The notes under the pieces: model-generated
What the model was told of the DNA's origin: nothing
Database searches by the model: none
What the model saw: only the letters and a program-made list of their open reading frames with translations
Assembly (NCBI GenBank): GCA_964502145.1
Contig: CAZCVI010000061.1
Span: forward strand, 1 to 46,670
Source: CAZCVI01 sp964502145
Lineage (GTDB): Bacteria > Acidobacteriota > Aminicenantia > UBA2199
Direction: 5' to 3'
Length of the DNA: 46,670 nt
Made by a program: the position numbers and the translations under genes
Shown here: positions 8,547 through 17,860 of the stretch, piece after piece
Layout of the letters: every line of letters starts with the position of its first letter
Numbering within the stretch: the stretch's first letter is position 1

Positions 8547-11462
8547 CTATTTTATATCATCCACAGATGTCACCACGGCGAAATCGACATCTAATGCCTG
8601 AAAATGTTTACGTCCGCATTTAATTTTAAATGCCTCGGTGTTTCTGAATTGATCGAAGTCTTTCGAACCTTTGGTTTCCCTGACCATATAAATGGTCTGA
8701 TCGCCATGTTTCACTATTGCCCAATCGGGGTTGTATTTCCCAATGGGGGTGTCAACGGTAAACCAGCGGGGCAATTTTACAAATAATTTAATATCCTCGC
8801 GTTGGTCCAGACCCGTGGCGAATTTTCGTTCGATTTCGCTATCGAAAACAATGGCGTCATAGACGCTGTTTTTGACTTCCAGCCGGTTATGAAGATAACT
8901 AAGGACTTCCTCGTCCCGAAAAAGGAGCATGCTCCATTCTTCTGCGGTGCTTTTCTCGTATTTTATGCCATCGATGATCAATTCATGAAGTTTTTTCTTG
9001 ATGATTGTCGCTACAGTGTCCATATATCGCTGGGGATTACGAATAAATTCTTCGAGACGGTCACTTTGGATTAAGATGGTGACCAGTGTTTTACGTGTTA
9101 ATTCTGTTTCTTTTTGCAAGTACCCGATGATATCCGGTATAGGGCCTTCATAGTCTAAATTCACATGGTTCATACGGATAGGATGGGTGGTGATTCCTTT
9201 ATTTTCGATGTTCACGCTATCTTCACGAATGGTGGCAGAAATAACTTCGATCTCTGGCATTTGCTTGATGGCATTGACTGCCTCACGGATAATATCGTTG
9301 GTGGCGTATTGGACTTCATAGAAGGTTTTATGTTTAATGCGATTCCAAAGCTCTAAAAATTCTTCATCGGCGAATACCTGTTTGTTTATTTTAAGTGGTC
9401 GGGGTGATTCGTCTTTTTTGATATGATGTTGAATGCGGTAGGAATCGATAACGGAAATAATAATGGGTTCGAGTTCTTTGATATCGTCGGGTAGATCCAG
9501 GGTAAATCCTTCTTTTCTTGGGGTGAACAATAATTCGATCTTGCCCACCTTATCAATGAATCCTTTTTTAACCAGGTGGTTCCAGATGTATTCTGACTTT
9601 TCACGGCCAATGGGTACGTCTTGATGATCTATGGTTTGGGTAATCCTGGAGAACCCAATGCGGGGAATTTTGCCAAAAGTGACGCCGCAGTCTGCCTCGT
9701 ATTCATCCTGAAGTTGGCTGGCGAAGTCTTCATAATATTCATTGGCGATGACGAAGAGTTTGTTAATATTCTCGTCAAATACCCGGTATCCTTCCTGGTT
9801 AACGGGTAGTCGCAGGCCGCGCCCGATTTCCTGGCGCTTTTTCATGACGGAACGTGTCTCGTTTAACGTGCATATTTGAAACACATTGGGGTTATCCCAC
9901 CCCTCTCTTAACGCGGAATGGGAGAATATAAATTTTAAGGGTTCATCCAGGGAGAGAAGTTGTTCTTTATTGCGCATGATCTTGGCATAGGTATCGTCAT
10001 CGGCCATGGTGACGCCATTGGTATCTTTGAGTATGCCTTTTTTATCGGTGGAGAAATAACCATCATGGACTTTCTCTGCGGGAGGTTTGTCCAGTGTAGC
10101 GTATTTGGGGTTATTGATAAACTCGGTATAATGTTTTTCAAAGAACTGGGCGAATTTTCCTTTTTGAGGTTTACCTCCCTCATCATAATAGCGGTAGTTA
10201 GCGACACGGTCAATAAAGAAGAGGGAAAGGACTTTTATGCCCTTGTTTTTGAGTTCCAGCTCTTTGTCCAGATGGTGTTTTATCGTTTGTTTGATCTGGA
10301 GTTCCATGAGGTTTTCTTTGAGGCCGCCCAGTTCCTGGTTGAGGTATAATTGTTCCCCGTTGGAAAATTCGATAAATTTATTCCCTGTTTCGACGCTTAT
10401 CCCAGTGATACGGTACGCGGAACGGTACCGTTCCAGTTCTCCTGAAAGGATGAAGAGATTGGGGGAAAGTTTTATCCACAGGTCTTTGTTTTTTATACCT
10501 TTTGAGGTTTTGCAGTGAATACGAATTTTGGCTCGGATGCCTTTTTTATCCTCTGTTTGGAGTAGTTTTATATAGGCGTCGTTATGTGAACCGTCAGAAA
10601 AGACAGAGGAGACAATAATTTGTTTGACGAGTCTTAGATTGTAGGCGCGGATGGGGTCGAGTTTGTAAACCGGGTTGTACAGATTGCGATGGGTGGCTGA
10701 ATAGCGGAAGATACACAGGGGGTTAAGGGCTTTGATGGCTTCACGGGCTTTGGGGGTATTGTCAACGCTTTGGGGTTCATCGATGATCACAATGGGTCTG
10801 GTGGCCTGCACATAATCAATGGCTCTTCTGCCGGAAAGTTTATCGATTTCTTTGAATATGACATTGCTTTTTTTATCATCTTGGCTGTCGGAAAAATCTT
10901 TTCGGAAGGCATCGATGTTGATAATCATGATTTGGATATGGTTGCTCGCGGCGAATTGGCGTAGGCGGTTGGCTTTTTTGGAATCATATACGAAATGATC
11001 GAAGGGGATGTTGTTATATAATGCTTTAAAGTGATCCTTGGTGATGGCGATATTTTTATTGGCGCCTTCGCGAATAGCCACGCTGGGCACGACGATAATA
11101 TATTTTTTAAAGCCATATTTTGCGGACAGTTCAAAGATGGTTCTTAAGAAGCAATAGGTTTTCCCAGTTCCTGTTTCCATTTCCACCGTGAAATTAAGTT
11201 CATTTTGCGTGAATTGGTCCGGGCTGGTGCGGTCGATTTCGTTTCTGTCCTGGATTTTGTGAAGGTTGGCCAAAAGAGTAGTTTGATCCAGGATCAGGTG
11301 GTTCCCAAAGCCCAATTCTGTTTGCTGTTGGCTGCCCATATAGTGGTATTGAGTGGTGATGGTGAAATCGCTATTTTCTATGGGTTGTCCATCGAAGAGG
11401 TCGGTAATCGCCTTGACTGCCTCTAATTGGTATTCCTGGGAACTATCGAATTGCAGTTTCAT
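8547..11462 (-). CDS. res: Type III restriction endonuclease subunit (Res)
   Basis: 971 residues, the usual size for Res. An SF2 helicase/translocase core comes first: Walker A GTGKT at 98-102, motif II DEPQ near 228-231 (IVIIDEP), and motif VI-like EIGRGLRLPVN in the second RecA domain, preceded by FSHSALREGWDNPNVFQ. Near the C-terminus a PD-(D/E)XK nuclease site is visible: PDW near residue 911 and ETK near 927-929. With Mod it forms the ATP-dependent enzyme that cuts some 25-27 bp from unmethylated head-to-head sites (family knowledge). It begins 2 nt after the mod stop, with AGGA upstream of ATG 11462. Both active sites look intact, so the system may be functional. Confidence 0.93.
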   Translation of the reverse strand: MKLQFDSSQEYQLEAVKAITDLFDGQPIENSDFTITTQYHYMGSQQQTELGFGNHLILDQTTLLANLHKIQDRNEIDRTSPDQFTQNELNFTVEMETGTGKTYCFLRTIFELSAKYGFKKYIIVVPSVAIREGANKNIAITKDHFKALYNNIPFDHFVYDSKKANRLRQFAASNHIQIMIINIDAFRKDFSDSQDDKKSNVIFKEIDKLSGRRAIDYVQATRPIVIIDEPQSVDNTPKAREAIKALNPLCIFRYSATHRNLYNPVYKLDPIRAYNLRLVKQIIVSSVFSDGSHNDAYIKLLQTEDKKGIRAKIRIHCKTSKGIKNKDLWIKLSPNLFILSGELERYRSAYRITGISVETGNKFIEFSNGEQLYLNQELGGLKENLMELQIKQTIKHHLDKELELKNKGIKVLSLFFIDRVANYRYYDEGGKPQKGKFAQFFEKHYTEFINNPKYATLDKPPAEKVHDGYFSTDKKGILKDTNGVTMADDDTYAKIMRNKEQLLSLDEPLKFIFSHSALREGWDNPNVFQICTLNETRSVMKKRQEIGRGLRLPVNQEGYRVFDENINKLFVIANEYYEDFASQLQDEYEADCGVTFGKIPRIGFSRITQTIDHQDVPIGREKSEYIWNHLVKKGFIDKVGKIELLFTPRKEGFTLDLPDDIKELEPIIISVIDSYRIQHHIKKDESPRPLKINKQVFADEEFLELWNRIKHKTFYEVQYATNDIIREAVNAIKQMPEIEVISATIREDSVNIENKGITTHPIRMNHVNLDYEGPIPDIIGYLQKETELTRKTLVTILIQSDRLEEFIRNPQRYMDTVATIIKKKLHELIIDGIKYEKSTAEEWSMLLFRDEEVLSYLHNRLEVKNSVYDAIVFDSEIERKFATGLDQREDIKLFVKLPRWFTVDTPIGKYNPDWAIVKHGDQTIYMVRETKGSKDFDQFRNTEAFKIKCGRKHFQALDVDFAVVTSVDDIK

Positions 11463-11464
11463 TG

Positions 11465-13408
11465 TTATACCGTCCTGAATTCGACGCCTTTGTCTTTCAT
11501 GGTTTGCACGGCATTGGTCTTGAGTTGATCGTCATTGTTAAAGCCTTTATCCAGGCAAACGCAGCGGGGTGATTTTTTTTCTGTTGTGGGGGGGAATAGT
11601 TCTTTGGCTTTTTCTGCGATAGCGTGAAATAGTTCTTTGGTTAGTTTATTATCAAGGCATACCATGAGTGCTCCGTCGGTGATAACATAAACAGTCTTCC
11701 CGGCGAGGTTTATTTTATCGACTTTGGTGGATAATTCCAAGCCGCTTTTCAAAAGGATTTCGTATAAGATGGCTTCTTCCCTGGAAACATGGCTGATATG
11801 ATCGATATGATCGAGGAGTTGTTCTTTGACCGCCGCAGTATTTTTGGCTACGGCAGCATTCCATACTTTGAAATTGGATTTGGTGAGTTTGAACACTTTG
11901 AAACCCAGGTCAAAGGGGTTTTCTTCAAATTTAAATCGGCCATTGTTTTGTTCATTGATTTTTTTAATCACGCGCCGGATGCGTTCTTTGCCGATATCAG
12001 CGATGGTTTTATATCCGGCCTTGAATGCTTCGCTGTCTGGGTCACACGGTTCAGGAAGTTGAACCAAGATGAATTTACGATCGCCATTGTCTTCATTATT
12101 CAAATCAAGAACCGCATGGGCTGTGGTGCATGAACCTGCAAAAAAATCGATAATTATATCATTATCATCTGGACTTGTAGCAATTTCTAGCATTTTTTTT
12201 ATTAATTTTGCAGGTTTAGGTGTATCGAAAGGGGTGACGGAATCATTAAATAAAACGCCCAACTCTCTTTTTGACTCTTGATTATCGCCTGCAAAATCTC
12301 TATGCCACCATGTTGATGGAACGACTCCATCTTTTAATTCTTTCCTAAATCTTTTTAAGCGGGGAAAATTATTGCCCTCTTTACCCCACCATAATTTATT
12401 ATCATCTTCGTTTCTTTTATGAGTTTTTTTATCGAATCTCCAAACTCGCTCTCTGGAAGGCCAAATTTCTTCCTTAGTATTTGGATTAATAATTGCGTAA
12501 AATAAATTGGGGCGTTCACTGGCAGATTTATTGCAGCTATAATCAACAGAAATCCAACGCCCTCTTGGATCACTATCTGGATTTTCAAAGCGATCTTCTT
12601 GTTCTTGCGTTCTGGCAATTAGATTCCTATCCCATCCGCAATCATCTTGCTTATTTTGCTTGGACATCTTTGCATAAACCAGAATATAATCATGCATAGC
12701 AGATAAATAAGTAGCATCATTTTGCGGAGATTGTTTTTTTTGCCATATGATACATGCCACAAAATTTTCTTCCCCGAAAATCTCATTGCATAACTTTTTA
12801 AGGTTATCGACTTCATTATCATCAATGGAAATAAAGATTACACCGTCATCACGCAGTAGATTCCGCGCCACAAAGAGTCGGGGATACATCATATTAAGCC
12901 ATTTACTGTGAAAACGCCCGTCGGTTTCCGTATTGGTGTTAAACTTACGCCCATTTTCGTCGATTTGCCCGGTGTAACTCAAATACGTTTCAAGACTTTC
13001 TGAATAATTGTCGGGATAGATAAATTCATTGCCAGTATTATAGGGCGGGTCGATATAAATCATCTTGATTTTGCCAAGATACGACTTTTGGAGAAGTTTG
13101 AGAACCTCAAGATTATCCCCTTCAATAAAAAGGTTTTCGGTGGTATCGAAATTGACGCTTTCCTCCGGGCAGGGTACCAGGTTGGCAATAGATGGCTGTT
13201 GAATATTTTTAAAACAATCCGCCTTACCCGGCCAATTCATACCATATCGTTCCTTGCCAGGGTCGACATCTTCTCCCAAGGTCATTTTTAATCGTTCAAA
13301 GTCGATCTTTCCACCCTCGGTAAATACTTCGGGGAAAAGTTCTTTCAATTTCGCTTTTTGCTCCTCAATGATATTCATCGAACCCAGGTCTATTTTTTCT
13401 ATTTCCAT
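11465..13408 (-). CDS. mod: Type III DNA modification methyltransferase subunit (Mod)
   Basis: 647 residues, full length. The catalytic motif IV DPPY is at 120-123 (YIDPPYNTG) and comes before the SAM-binding motif FFAGS near residue 420, the beta-class order expected of N6-adenine Mod proteins. The stretch between them holds the target-recognition region and sets the sequence specificity of both subunits. It is the first gene of the mod-res operon; AGAGGT lies 7 nt before ATG 13408. No simple-sequence tract that would suggest phase variation was seen in the coding region. Confidence in the family is high; the recognition site cannot be read from sequence. Confidence 0.93.
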   Translation of the reverse strand: MEIEKIDLGSMNIIEEQKAKLKELFPEVFTEGGKIDFERLKMTLGEDVDPGKERYGMNWPGKADCFKNIQQPSIANLVPCPEESVNFDTTENLFIEGDNLEVLKLLQKSYLGKIKMIYIDPPYNTGNEFIYPDNYSESLETYLSYTGQIDENGRKFNTNTETDGRFHSKWLNMMYPRLFVARNLLRDDGVIFISIDDNEVDNLKKLCNEIFGEENFVACIIWQKKQSPQNDATYLSAMHDYILVYAKMSKQNKQDDCGWDRNLIARTQEQEDRFENPDSDPRGRWISVDYSCNKSASERPNLFYAIINPNTKEEIWPSRERVWRFDKKTHKRNEDDNKLWWGKEGNNFPRLKRFRKELKDGVVPSTWWHRDFAGDNQESKRELGVLFNDSVTPFDTPKPAKLIKKMLEIATSPDDNDIIIDFFAGSCTTAHAVLDLNNEDNGDRKFILVQLPEPCDPDSEAFKAGYKTIADIGKERIRRVIKKINEQNNGRFKFEENPFDLGFKVFKLTKSNFKVWNAAVAKNTAAVKEQLLDHIDHISHVSREEAILYEILLKSGLELSTKVDKINLAGKTVYVITDGALMVCLDNKLTKELFHAIAEKAKELFPPTTEKKSPRCVCLDKGFNNDDQLKTNAVQTMKDKGVEFRTV

Positions 13409-13602
13409 TTTTTTACCTCTTTAAAGGCGAAATACTTCGCATGCTACCGCGTTCAAATTTCTTTTCTGTTAAATGATATTTTAAATTGAATCGGTTTTAA
13501 AGTCAATAGATGAAAATTTTAAAGGTGAGCGTACTATTTATGCAAACTCTACATGGACGATTTCAAAATCGTGAGAATGGTTTGGGTTAAAAACAAGGTA
13601 TC

Positions 13603-13631
13603 TTGACATTCAGTGCTAAATTAGGTATTGT
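13603..13631 (+). promoter_or_regulatory. Promoter of fluC, leaderless arrangement
   Basis: TTGACA (13603-13608), 17-nt spacer, TATTGT (13626-13631). The base seven positions on is A of ATG 13638. The upstream gap 13409-13637 contains no recognisable fluoride riboswitch. Confidence 0.65.
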
Positions 13632-13637
13632 TATGTC

Positions 13638-14015
13638 ATGCATATCAAAGAATTCATCGCAGTTGGCAGTGGCGGTTTTATCGGGTCTGTGCTCCGCTAT
13701 CTTGTTTCTGGGTGGGCGTATCGTTTTACTAATTCCCCTTTTCCTATTGGCACTCTTGCCGTGAATACGATTGGTTCTTTTTTATTGGGACTCATCATGG
13801 GGCTCTCATCCCGTGCGATCATCTCTTCTAATGTCCGCTTGTTTTTAGCGATTGGCGTGATGGGTGGGTTTACTACCTTCTCCACGTTCTCCTATGAAAC
13901 CATGATGCTCTTGGTGCATAAATCTTTTGGCGAAGCATTTTTGAATATAACGCTCAGCTTTTTTCTGGGGCTAATACTGGCATATCTCGGCTACATTTTA
14001 GGGCAGACGATTTAA
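13638..14015 (+). CDS. fluC: Fluoride channel FluC/CrcB
   Basis: 125 residues, typical for this family of dual-topology inner-membrane fluoride channels that dimerise and let F- leak out. Four hydrophobic segments are visible, with the family motifs GGFIGSVLRY, GTLAVNTIGSFLLG and GGFTTFSTFSYE (the last holds the phenylalanines and threonines lining the pore). The DUF190 gene follows 23 nt later, a common partner. No Shine-Dalgarno precedes ATG 13638; the promoter ends 6 nt upstream, so translation probably starts at the mRNA 5' end. Assignment is secure. Confidence 0.95.
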   Translation: MHIKEFIAVGSGGFIGSVLRYLVSGWAYRFTNSPFPIGTLAVNTIGSFLLGLIMGLSSRAIISSNVRLFLAIGVMGGFTTFSTFSYETMMLLVHKSFGEAFLNITLSFFLGLILAYLGYILGQTI

Positions 14016-14038
14016 TAGTAATAAAAAAGGAGTTCACG

Positions 14039-14389
14039 ATGAAAATAGAAATCGAGGGACCGGGCAAGCGGTTACGGGTGTACTTGGGTGAGCAAGATAC
14101 CTATCATGGGAAACCTTTTTATGAAGCTATCGTGTATCGTATGCGGGAAGAACGGATTGCAGGTGTCACCGTATTTCGTGGTATTGAAGGTTTTGGGGCT
14201 CACAGCCAGGTTATTCATACCGCCAATATCTTGCGCTTCTCTTCTGACCTGCCTATCCTGGTTGAGATCATAGATAATGAAGAAGAAATTAAAAAAGCCA
14301 TTGCCCTTATTGAAGCGATGCTGGAAGAATCGAAATGCGGGATATTAATCACCCTGGAAAATATCGAGGTCATTCGTTATAGTCCATGA
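14039..14389 (+). CDS. DUF190 (PII-like) protein
   Basis: 116 residues of the DUF190 family, small PII-like ferredoxin-fold proteins often encoded beside or fused to CrcB. Visible marks are KRLRVYLGEQDTYHGKPFYEAI, read here in pieces as RVYLGEQD and GKPFYEAIV, then GIAGVTVFRG-like (RIAGVTVFRGIEGFG), and the late ITLENIEVIRY. AAGGAG precedes ATG 14039. A regulatory or partner role for the adjacent fluoride channel is inferred from the frequent pairing; the ligand is not known. Confidence 0.88.
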   Translation: MKIEIEGPGKRLRVYLGEQDTYHGKPFYEAIVYRMREERIAGVTVFRGIEGFGAHSQVIHTANILRFSSDLPILVEIIDNEEEIKKAIALIEAMLEESKCGILITLENIEVIRYSP

Positions 14390-14443
14390 AAAAATGAAGT
14401 AAAAAAACTCCCCTCTTTTCTCCAGAACAGCGTGGTTTATAAT

Positions 14444-14472
14444 TTGTTTTTTTTTTGGATTTGTGGTATAAA
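14444..14472 (+). promoter_or_regulatory. Promoter of the AAA ATPase gene, leaderless arrangement
   Basis: TTGTTT (14444-14449), 17-nt spacer ending TGG (extended -10), TATAAA (14467-14472). Seven nucleotides later is A of ATG 14479. No Shine-Dalgarno is present. Confidence 0.6.
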
Positions 14473-14478
14473 AGAAGA

Positions 14479-16239
14479 ATGGAATACGCAACAAAAGAAC
14501 GAATCGGTAACCCGGACCTGTTTACCGGGCGTAAAGAAGAGCTGGCTTATTACCTCAATTGGATTAATGCGATCAAAGAGGAAAAATCCCAGAGCACAGC
14601 TATACTGGCCCGTCGTAAAATGGGGAAAACTGCCCTGCTGGAACGACTGTTTAATATCACGTTCGATGCCAATGACGGGGTCATTCCTTTTTATTTTGAA
14701 ATCAAAGAAATAGACATGTATGTCGGGGATTTTTGCGTCGAGTTCTTTCTGACTTTTATTTACCAATACATTGCTTTTAAAACCAGGAAAACCAGCTATC
14801 TTAGACAGTCTTCTCGGCGCAATCTTGACCAAGCCAAACAAGTGGCAGCCAGCGAAGGACTAGATTATTTGGTAGATATAATAAAAGAAGTGGACCATGC
14901 CTTCCGTCAAAAACATGTCGGTTTACTCTGGGAAGCAGTGCGCGAAACCCCCAAAAACATTGCCGCCAGTCAAAATGAATTCGTCGTGCAAATGATCGAT
15001 GAGTTTCAGTTCATCAATGCCAAGATATACCGCGATAAAAGCATGAAAGCCACAAGCTTGATGAAAAACTTGGCCGGTGGATATTTAAGCACTGCCGAGA
15101 GTAAAATTGCGCCACTACTTGTTTCTGGCAGTTGGGTGGGTTGGCTGATGAGTGAATTGAACGCCATGTTACCCGCTCGGTTCGTTTATAATTATTGCGA
15201 AAACATGCCCGAGGATGAAGCTGCCGAAATGGTGTTTAAATACTCCGAATTTTTCAACGTGCCGGTCACCGAAGAAATCGCTTATCTCATTGTTAACATT
15301 TCCGAAGGCAGTCCATTTTATATTAGTTCTATCCTGCGCTCCGAATACCGCGAAAAAAATCTTACCACGGTTCAAGGATTAACGGAAACTCTCGAATTTG
15401 AGACCCTTAACAACCGGGGCAGAATCAAATCGACCTGGATGGAATATGTTGCTTTTGCTTTTGATCGGGTGAATCAGAGAAACGCCAAGAACATTGTGCT
15501 TTATCTCTGCCAAAATAGGGACCGCCAATTGACGCGCAAAGAACTCTTGGAAGACCTAACGCTGGATATGTCAGACTATGATCTGGAAAAAAAATTAAAA
15601 GCATTGGTCCGGGCGGATATAATAAACCAAGGTAAAACGAATTACGATTACCAGGGCGTGCAAGATAATATTTTTGACAAGGTGTTTCGCGGCGTGTATG
15701 AAAAAGAGATCCGTGATTTTGATGTCAGTACTATCACCAAAGAGTATCATGATGGATTTGAAAAATTAAAGGCGCAGTATCACCAGCTCCTGGGCAAAAT
15801 TAATTATCAAAAAGGGTATTATGCGGAATACTTGATCTTGACTTTATTGCTTTCCCGTGCCCACAAAATCAATGATCTTTTAAAATCAGTCACCCGTTAT
15901 TTACCCCCTGATTTTAATTTTTGCGAATATACGCGTGCGTGGCGCTATGATGCAGCTATCGAGTTTGGCAAAACATTTAATATAGATATCTATGCCCGCC
16001 CCAAATCCACGGACGATTATGCGATCATCGGGGAAGTGAAGAACAGGGAAATAAAAAAGTTTTCCAAAGAAGAGGTTATCTCGTTCATGCAAAAATACGC
16101 TGAACTCAAAAAGGCTGAAAAACTGGAACGCGTTATTCCTTTTATTTTTTCCCATCGCGGGTTTACCAAGGAAGCGGAAGACTATTGCCAAGCAATGGGC
16201 ATCGCCATCAGTGAAAGCGAACAATGGATCGGCGGCTAA
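14479..16239 (+). CDS. AAA-type ATPase with C-terminal nuclease-like domain
   Basis: 586 residues from ATG 14479; the frame is open 8 codons further, but the promoter's -10 lies inside that part. An archaeal-type/STAND-like ATPase core comes first: Walker A LARRKMGKTALL at about 43-54 (Ala where the first Gly is usual), Walker B MIDEFQ near 174-178, then a winged-helix region. The last ~130 residues look like the DUF234/PD-(D/E)XK nuclease fold that often ends such ATPases: IDIYARP followed by IIGEVKNR (D...EVK). Relatives are widespread and poorly understood, and have been linked with mobile or defence loci. Here it lies 1 kb from a type III restriction system on the other strand. The ATPase call is firm; nuclease activity is inferred. 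Confidence 0.8.
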   Translation: MEYATKERIGNPDLFTGRKEELAYYLNWINAIKEEKSQSTAILARRKMGKTALLERLFNITFDANDGVIPFYFEIKEIDMYVGDFCVEFFLTFIYQYIAFKTRKTSYLRQSSRRNLDQAKQVAASEGLDYLVDIIKEVDHAFRQKHVGLLWEAVRETPKNIAASQNEFVVQMIDEFQFINAKIYRDKSMKATSLMKNLAGGYLSTAESKIAPLLVSGSWVGWLMSELNAMLPARFVYNYCENMPEDEAAEMVFKYSEFFNVPVTEEIAYLIVNISEGSPFYISSILRSEYREKNLTTVQGLTETLEFETLNNRGRIKSTWMEYVAFAFDRVNQRNAKNIVLYLCQNRDRQLTRKELLEDLTLDMSDYDLEKKLKALVRADIINQGKTNYDYQGVQDNIFDKVFRGVYEKEIRDFDVSTITKEYHDGFEKLKAQYHQLLGKINYQKGYYAEYLILTLLLSRAHKINDLLKSVTRYLPPDFNFCEYTRAWRYDAAIEFGKTFNIDIYARPKSTDDYAIIGEVKNREIKKFSKEEVISFMQKYAELKKAEKLERVIPFIFSHRGFTKEAEDYCQAMGIAISESEQWIGG

Positions 16240-16299
16240 AATAGTGTCTTGAGATATGCTTCTAAAGAGTGTTTGTGAGTGAAGACGGAGGTTTTTGTT

Positions 16300-17130
16300 A
16301 TGTCCATTCAATATGGATGCTCCGAAGATAAACTGACCCATTATACCTGTATGCGCGTGTCCGAGAAATTTAAAATCGACGGCAACCTCGATAAATATCC
16401 GTGGCATAAAGCCCAATTATCCCCGCCCTTTGTGGACCTTGTGACCGGTGCTGCCGCGTTGTTAGAAACCCGTTGCGCGACACTCTGGGATGATGATTTT
16501 CTTTATGTCGCTTTTTGGATTGCAGAACCGGATATCCAAGCCCATATGACAGAACGAGATTCTCGCGTGTATCTGGAAAACGATGTTGAAGTGTTTATCG
16601 GCGGTTTGGATTGTTATTATGAGTTCCAAATTAATGCCCTTGGTACTATTTACGAGGTTTTTTATATCTGGCAGGATGCTTACAAAAAAGGCAGTCGTTT
16701 TGATATTCCAGAGTTTGATCTTTTGACCCATAACGTGGATATTCTCGGTGGTTTTCAAGATGGGTCGCGTTACCAAAAACATCCCCGTGGCAAACGGTGG
16801 GCGTTTATGGATTGGGATTTCCCCGGCTTGCAAAGCGCTGTTAAATTGGAAGGCACTTTAAACAACAGCAACGATATGGATAAAGGTTGGACTGTCGAAC
16901 TCGCTCTACCCTGGTCCGGCATGAAACACATTTTGGGGCCCACCGCATGGCCCATCAAAAGTGGTGATACCTTGCGCATGGATTTCTCCCGCTTTGAAAA
17001 ACTCTTCTACAACGGGCATATTCCCAATTATCATCCCGGTTGGGCACTGAATCCCCATGGTATTTATGATTCCCATATCCCCGAATGCTTCTCTTTCATC
17101 CATCTTTCCCCTTCTTTATTACAGCCATAA
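16300..17130 (+). CDS. CBM9-like carbohydrate-binding domain protein
   Basis: 276 residues from ATG 16300, chosen because GGAGG lies 8 nt upstream; a GTG 21 nt earlier is in frame but less likely. The whole protein resembles the carbohydrate-binding-module 9-like (DUF1083) fold: FKIDGNLDKYPWHKA, then LWDDDFLYVAFWIAEPDI, the LENDVEVFIGG strand, YEFQINALGTIYE, and WTVELALPWSGM. Aromatic residues on these strands usually bind sugar ends. No signal peptide is evident, odd for a glycan-binding protein, and no catalytic domain is attached. It probably forms its own unit after the ATPase gene. The family is likely; the ligand is unknown. Confidence 0.78.
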   Translation: MSIQYGCSEDKLTHYTCMRVSEKFKIDGNLDKYPWHKAQLSPPFVDLVTGAAALLETRCATLWDDDFLYVAFWIAEPDIQAHMTERDSRVYLENDVEVFIGGLDCYYEFQINALGTIYEVFYIWQDAYKKGSRFDIPEFDLLTHNVDILGGFQDGSRYQKHPRGKRWAFMDWDFPGLQSAVKLEGTLNNSNDMDKGWTVELALPWSGMKHILGPTAWPIKSGDTLRMDFSRFEKLFYNGHIPNYHPGWALNPHGIYDSHIPECFSFIHLSPSLLQP

Positions 17131-17186
17131 CCTTATCGGTTGGGCTGAATTCACCGCCAGTTCTTCGCGAGTATCATAAATGCAAG

Positions 17187-17311
17187 TGGGAGTTATGGGA
17201 GTAATGGGAAGTATGGGAATTATGGGAGTTATGGGATAAACTGAAATATTCCCATTACTCCCATACTTCCCATAATTCCCATACTTCCCATTACTCCCAT
17301 ATTTCCCATTA
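17187..17311. repeat. GGGA-minisatellite hairpin element (copy 2)
   Basis: GGGAGTTAT/GGGAGTAAT/GGGAAGTAT-type units run to about 17239, then TAAACTGAAATA as loop, then complementary CCCATTACT/CCCATACTT units to 17311. The left flank GTATCATAAATGCAAGTGGG and the right flank CCCATTAACTT are shared with other copies. It lies 57 nt after the stop of the CBM9-like gene. The 329-nt gap 17131-17459 otherwise holds only an extended -10 TGTATAAT (TATAAT at 17391-17396). Confidence 0.85.
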
Positions 17312-17459
17312 ACTTGGCCATTAATCCAGCTCTAACAGTCACAAAATTTTTTTTGCGGCCCAATCGAGTGGAAATATTTTTATTTTGATGTATAATTAAG
17401 GTAATAATAGGTGTTACAATCCTTTGGTAACCGCGCTTAAAGTACTATTGAGATATTTT

Positions 17460-17648
17460 ATGAAAGGCCCAGGGAAAACAACCCCAGAACGGGAGAAAGA
17501 GCAAACAAAACCGGGAAAAACAACTCCCGAACGGAAAAAAGCGGGAACAGACCTGGGAAAAACAACTCCGAAACCAAAGAAAAAGCGGACAAAACCAGGG
17601 AAAAAAGCAAGGGAACCAGGAAAAAAGGCAATAAAACCAATTTTTTAA
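17460..17648 (+). CDS. Possible small lysine-rich repeat protein
   Basis: A 62-residue reading frame from ATG 17460 (a TTG at 17424 is in frame too). It is built of a 42-nt tandem repeat, about three full copies, read as 14-residue units beginning PGKTTPER, and ends in PGKKAREPGKKAIKPIF. The composition is Lys/Pro/Thr with no hydrophobic core, like the basic tails of histone-H1-like or ribosome-associated proteins. No clear Shine-Dalgarno is present; a TATAAT at 17391-17396 lies upstream. The repeat length is a multiple of three, which favours coding, but a non-coding minisatellite is the other reading. A hairpin begins at its last codons. Confidence 0.3.
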   Translation: MKGPGKTTPEREKEQTKPGKTTPERKKAGTDLGKTTPKPKKKRTKPGKKAREPGKKAIKPIF

Positions 17649-17699
17649 GCCAAAACAGACCTGCAAGCACTAAAAGCAGCACTACATTGGCTTAAAAAA
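17641..17699 (+). terminator. Long-loop hairpin after the lysine-rich frame
   Basis: TTTTTTAAGCCAA (17641-17653) and TTGGCTTAAAAAA (17687-17699) are perfect 13-bp arms around a 33-nt loop. The arms are A/T-tract flanked, as in a bidirectional terminator. The left arm includes the stop codon TAA at 17646-17648. Confidence 0.5.
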
Positions 17700-17860
17700 G
17701 GGAAAATCACGAAAATAAAAGCAAAATTTTAACCCAGTTCGGCCCGGATAATTGATGTATTCCCCTGGTTGTCGCTCAATTATTAATGGTGATTACTTCT
17801 ACACCACTCCCAGAGAGAGAAAATCCTTGTTTTATTCATGTAAACCATCGTATCGAAGCG

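Noticed and set aside
11789..12133. Open frame opposite mod
   Set aside because: Shadow frame; composition follows the mod codons on the other strand.
13409..13637. Fluoride riboswitch before fluC
   Set aside because: No crcB-motif-like stems, and the promoter leaves no room for a leader.
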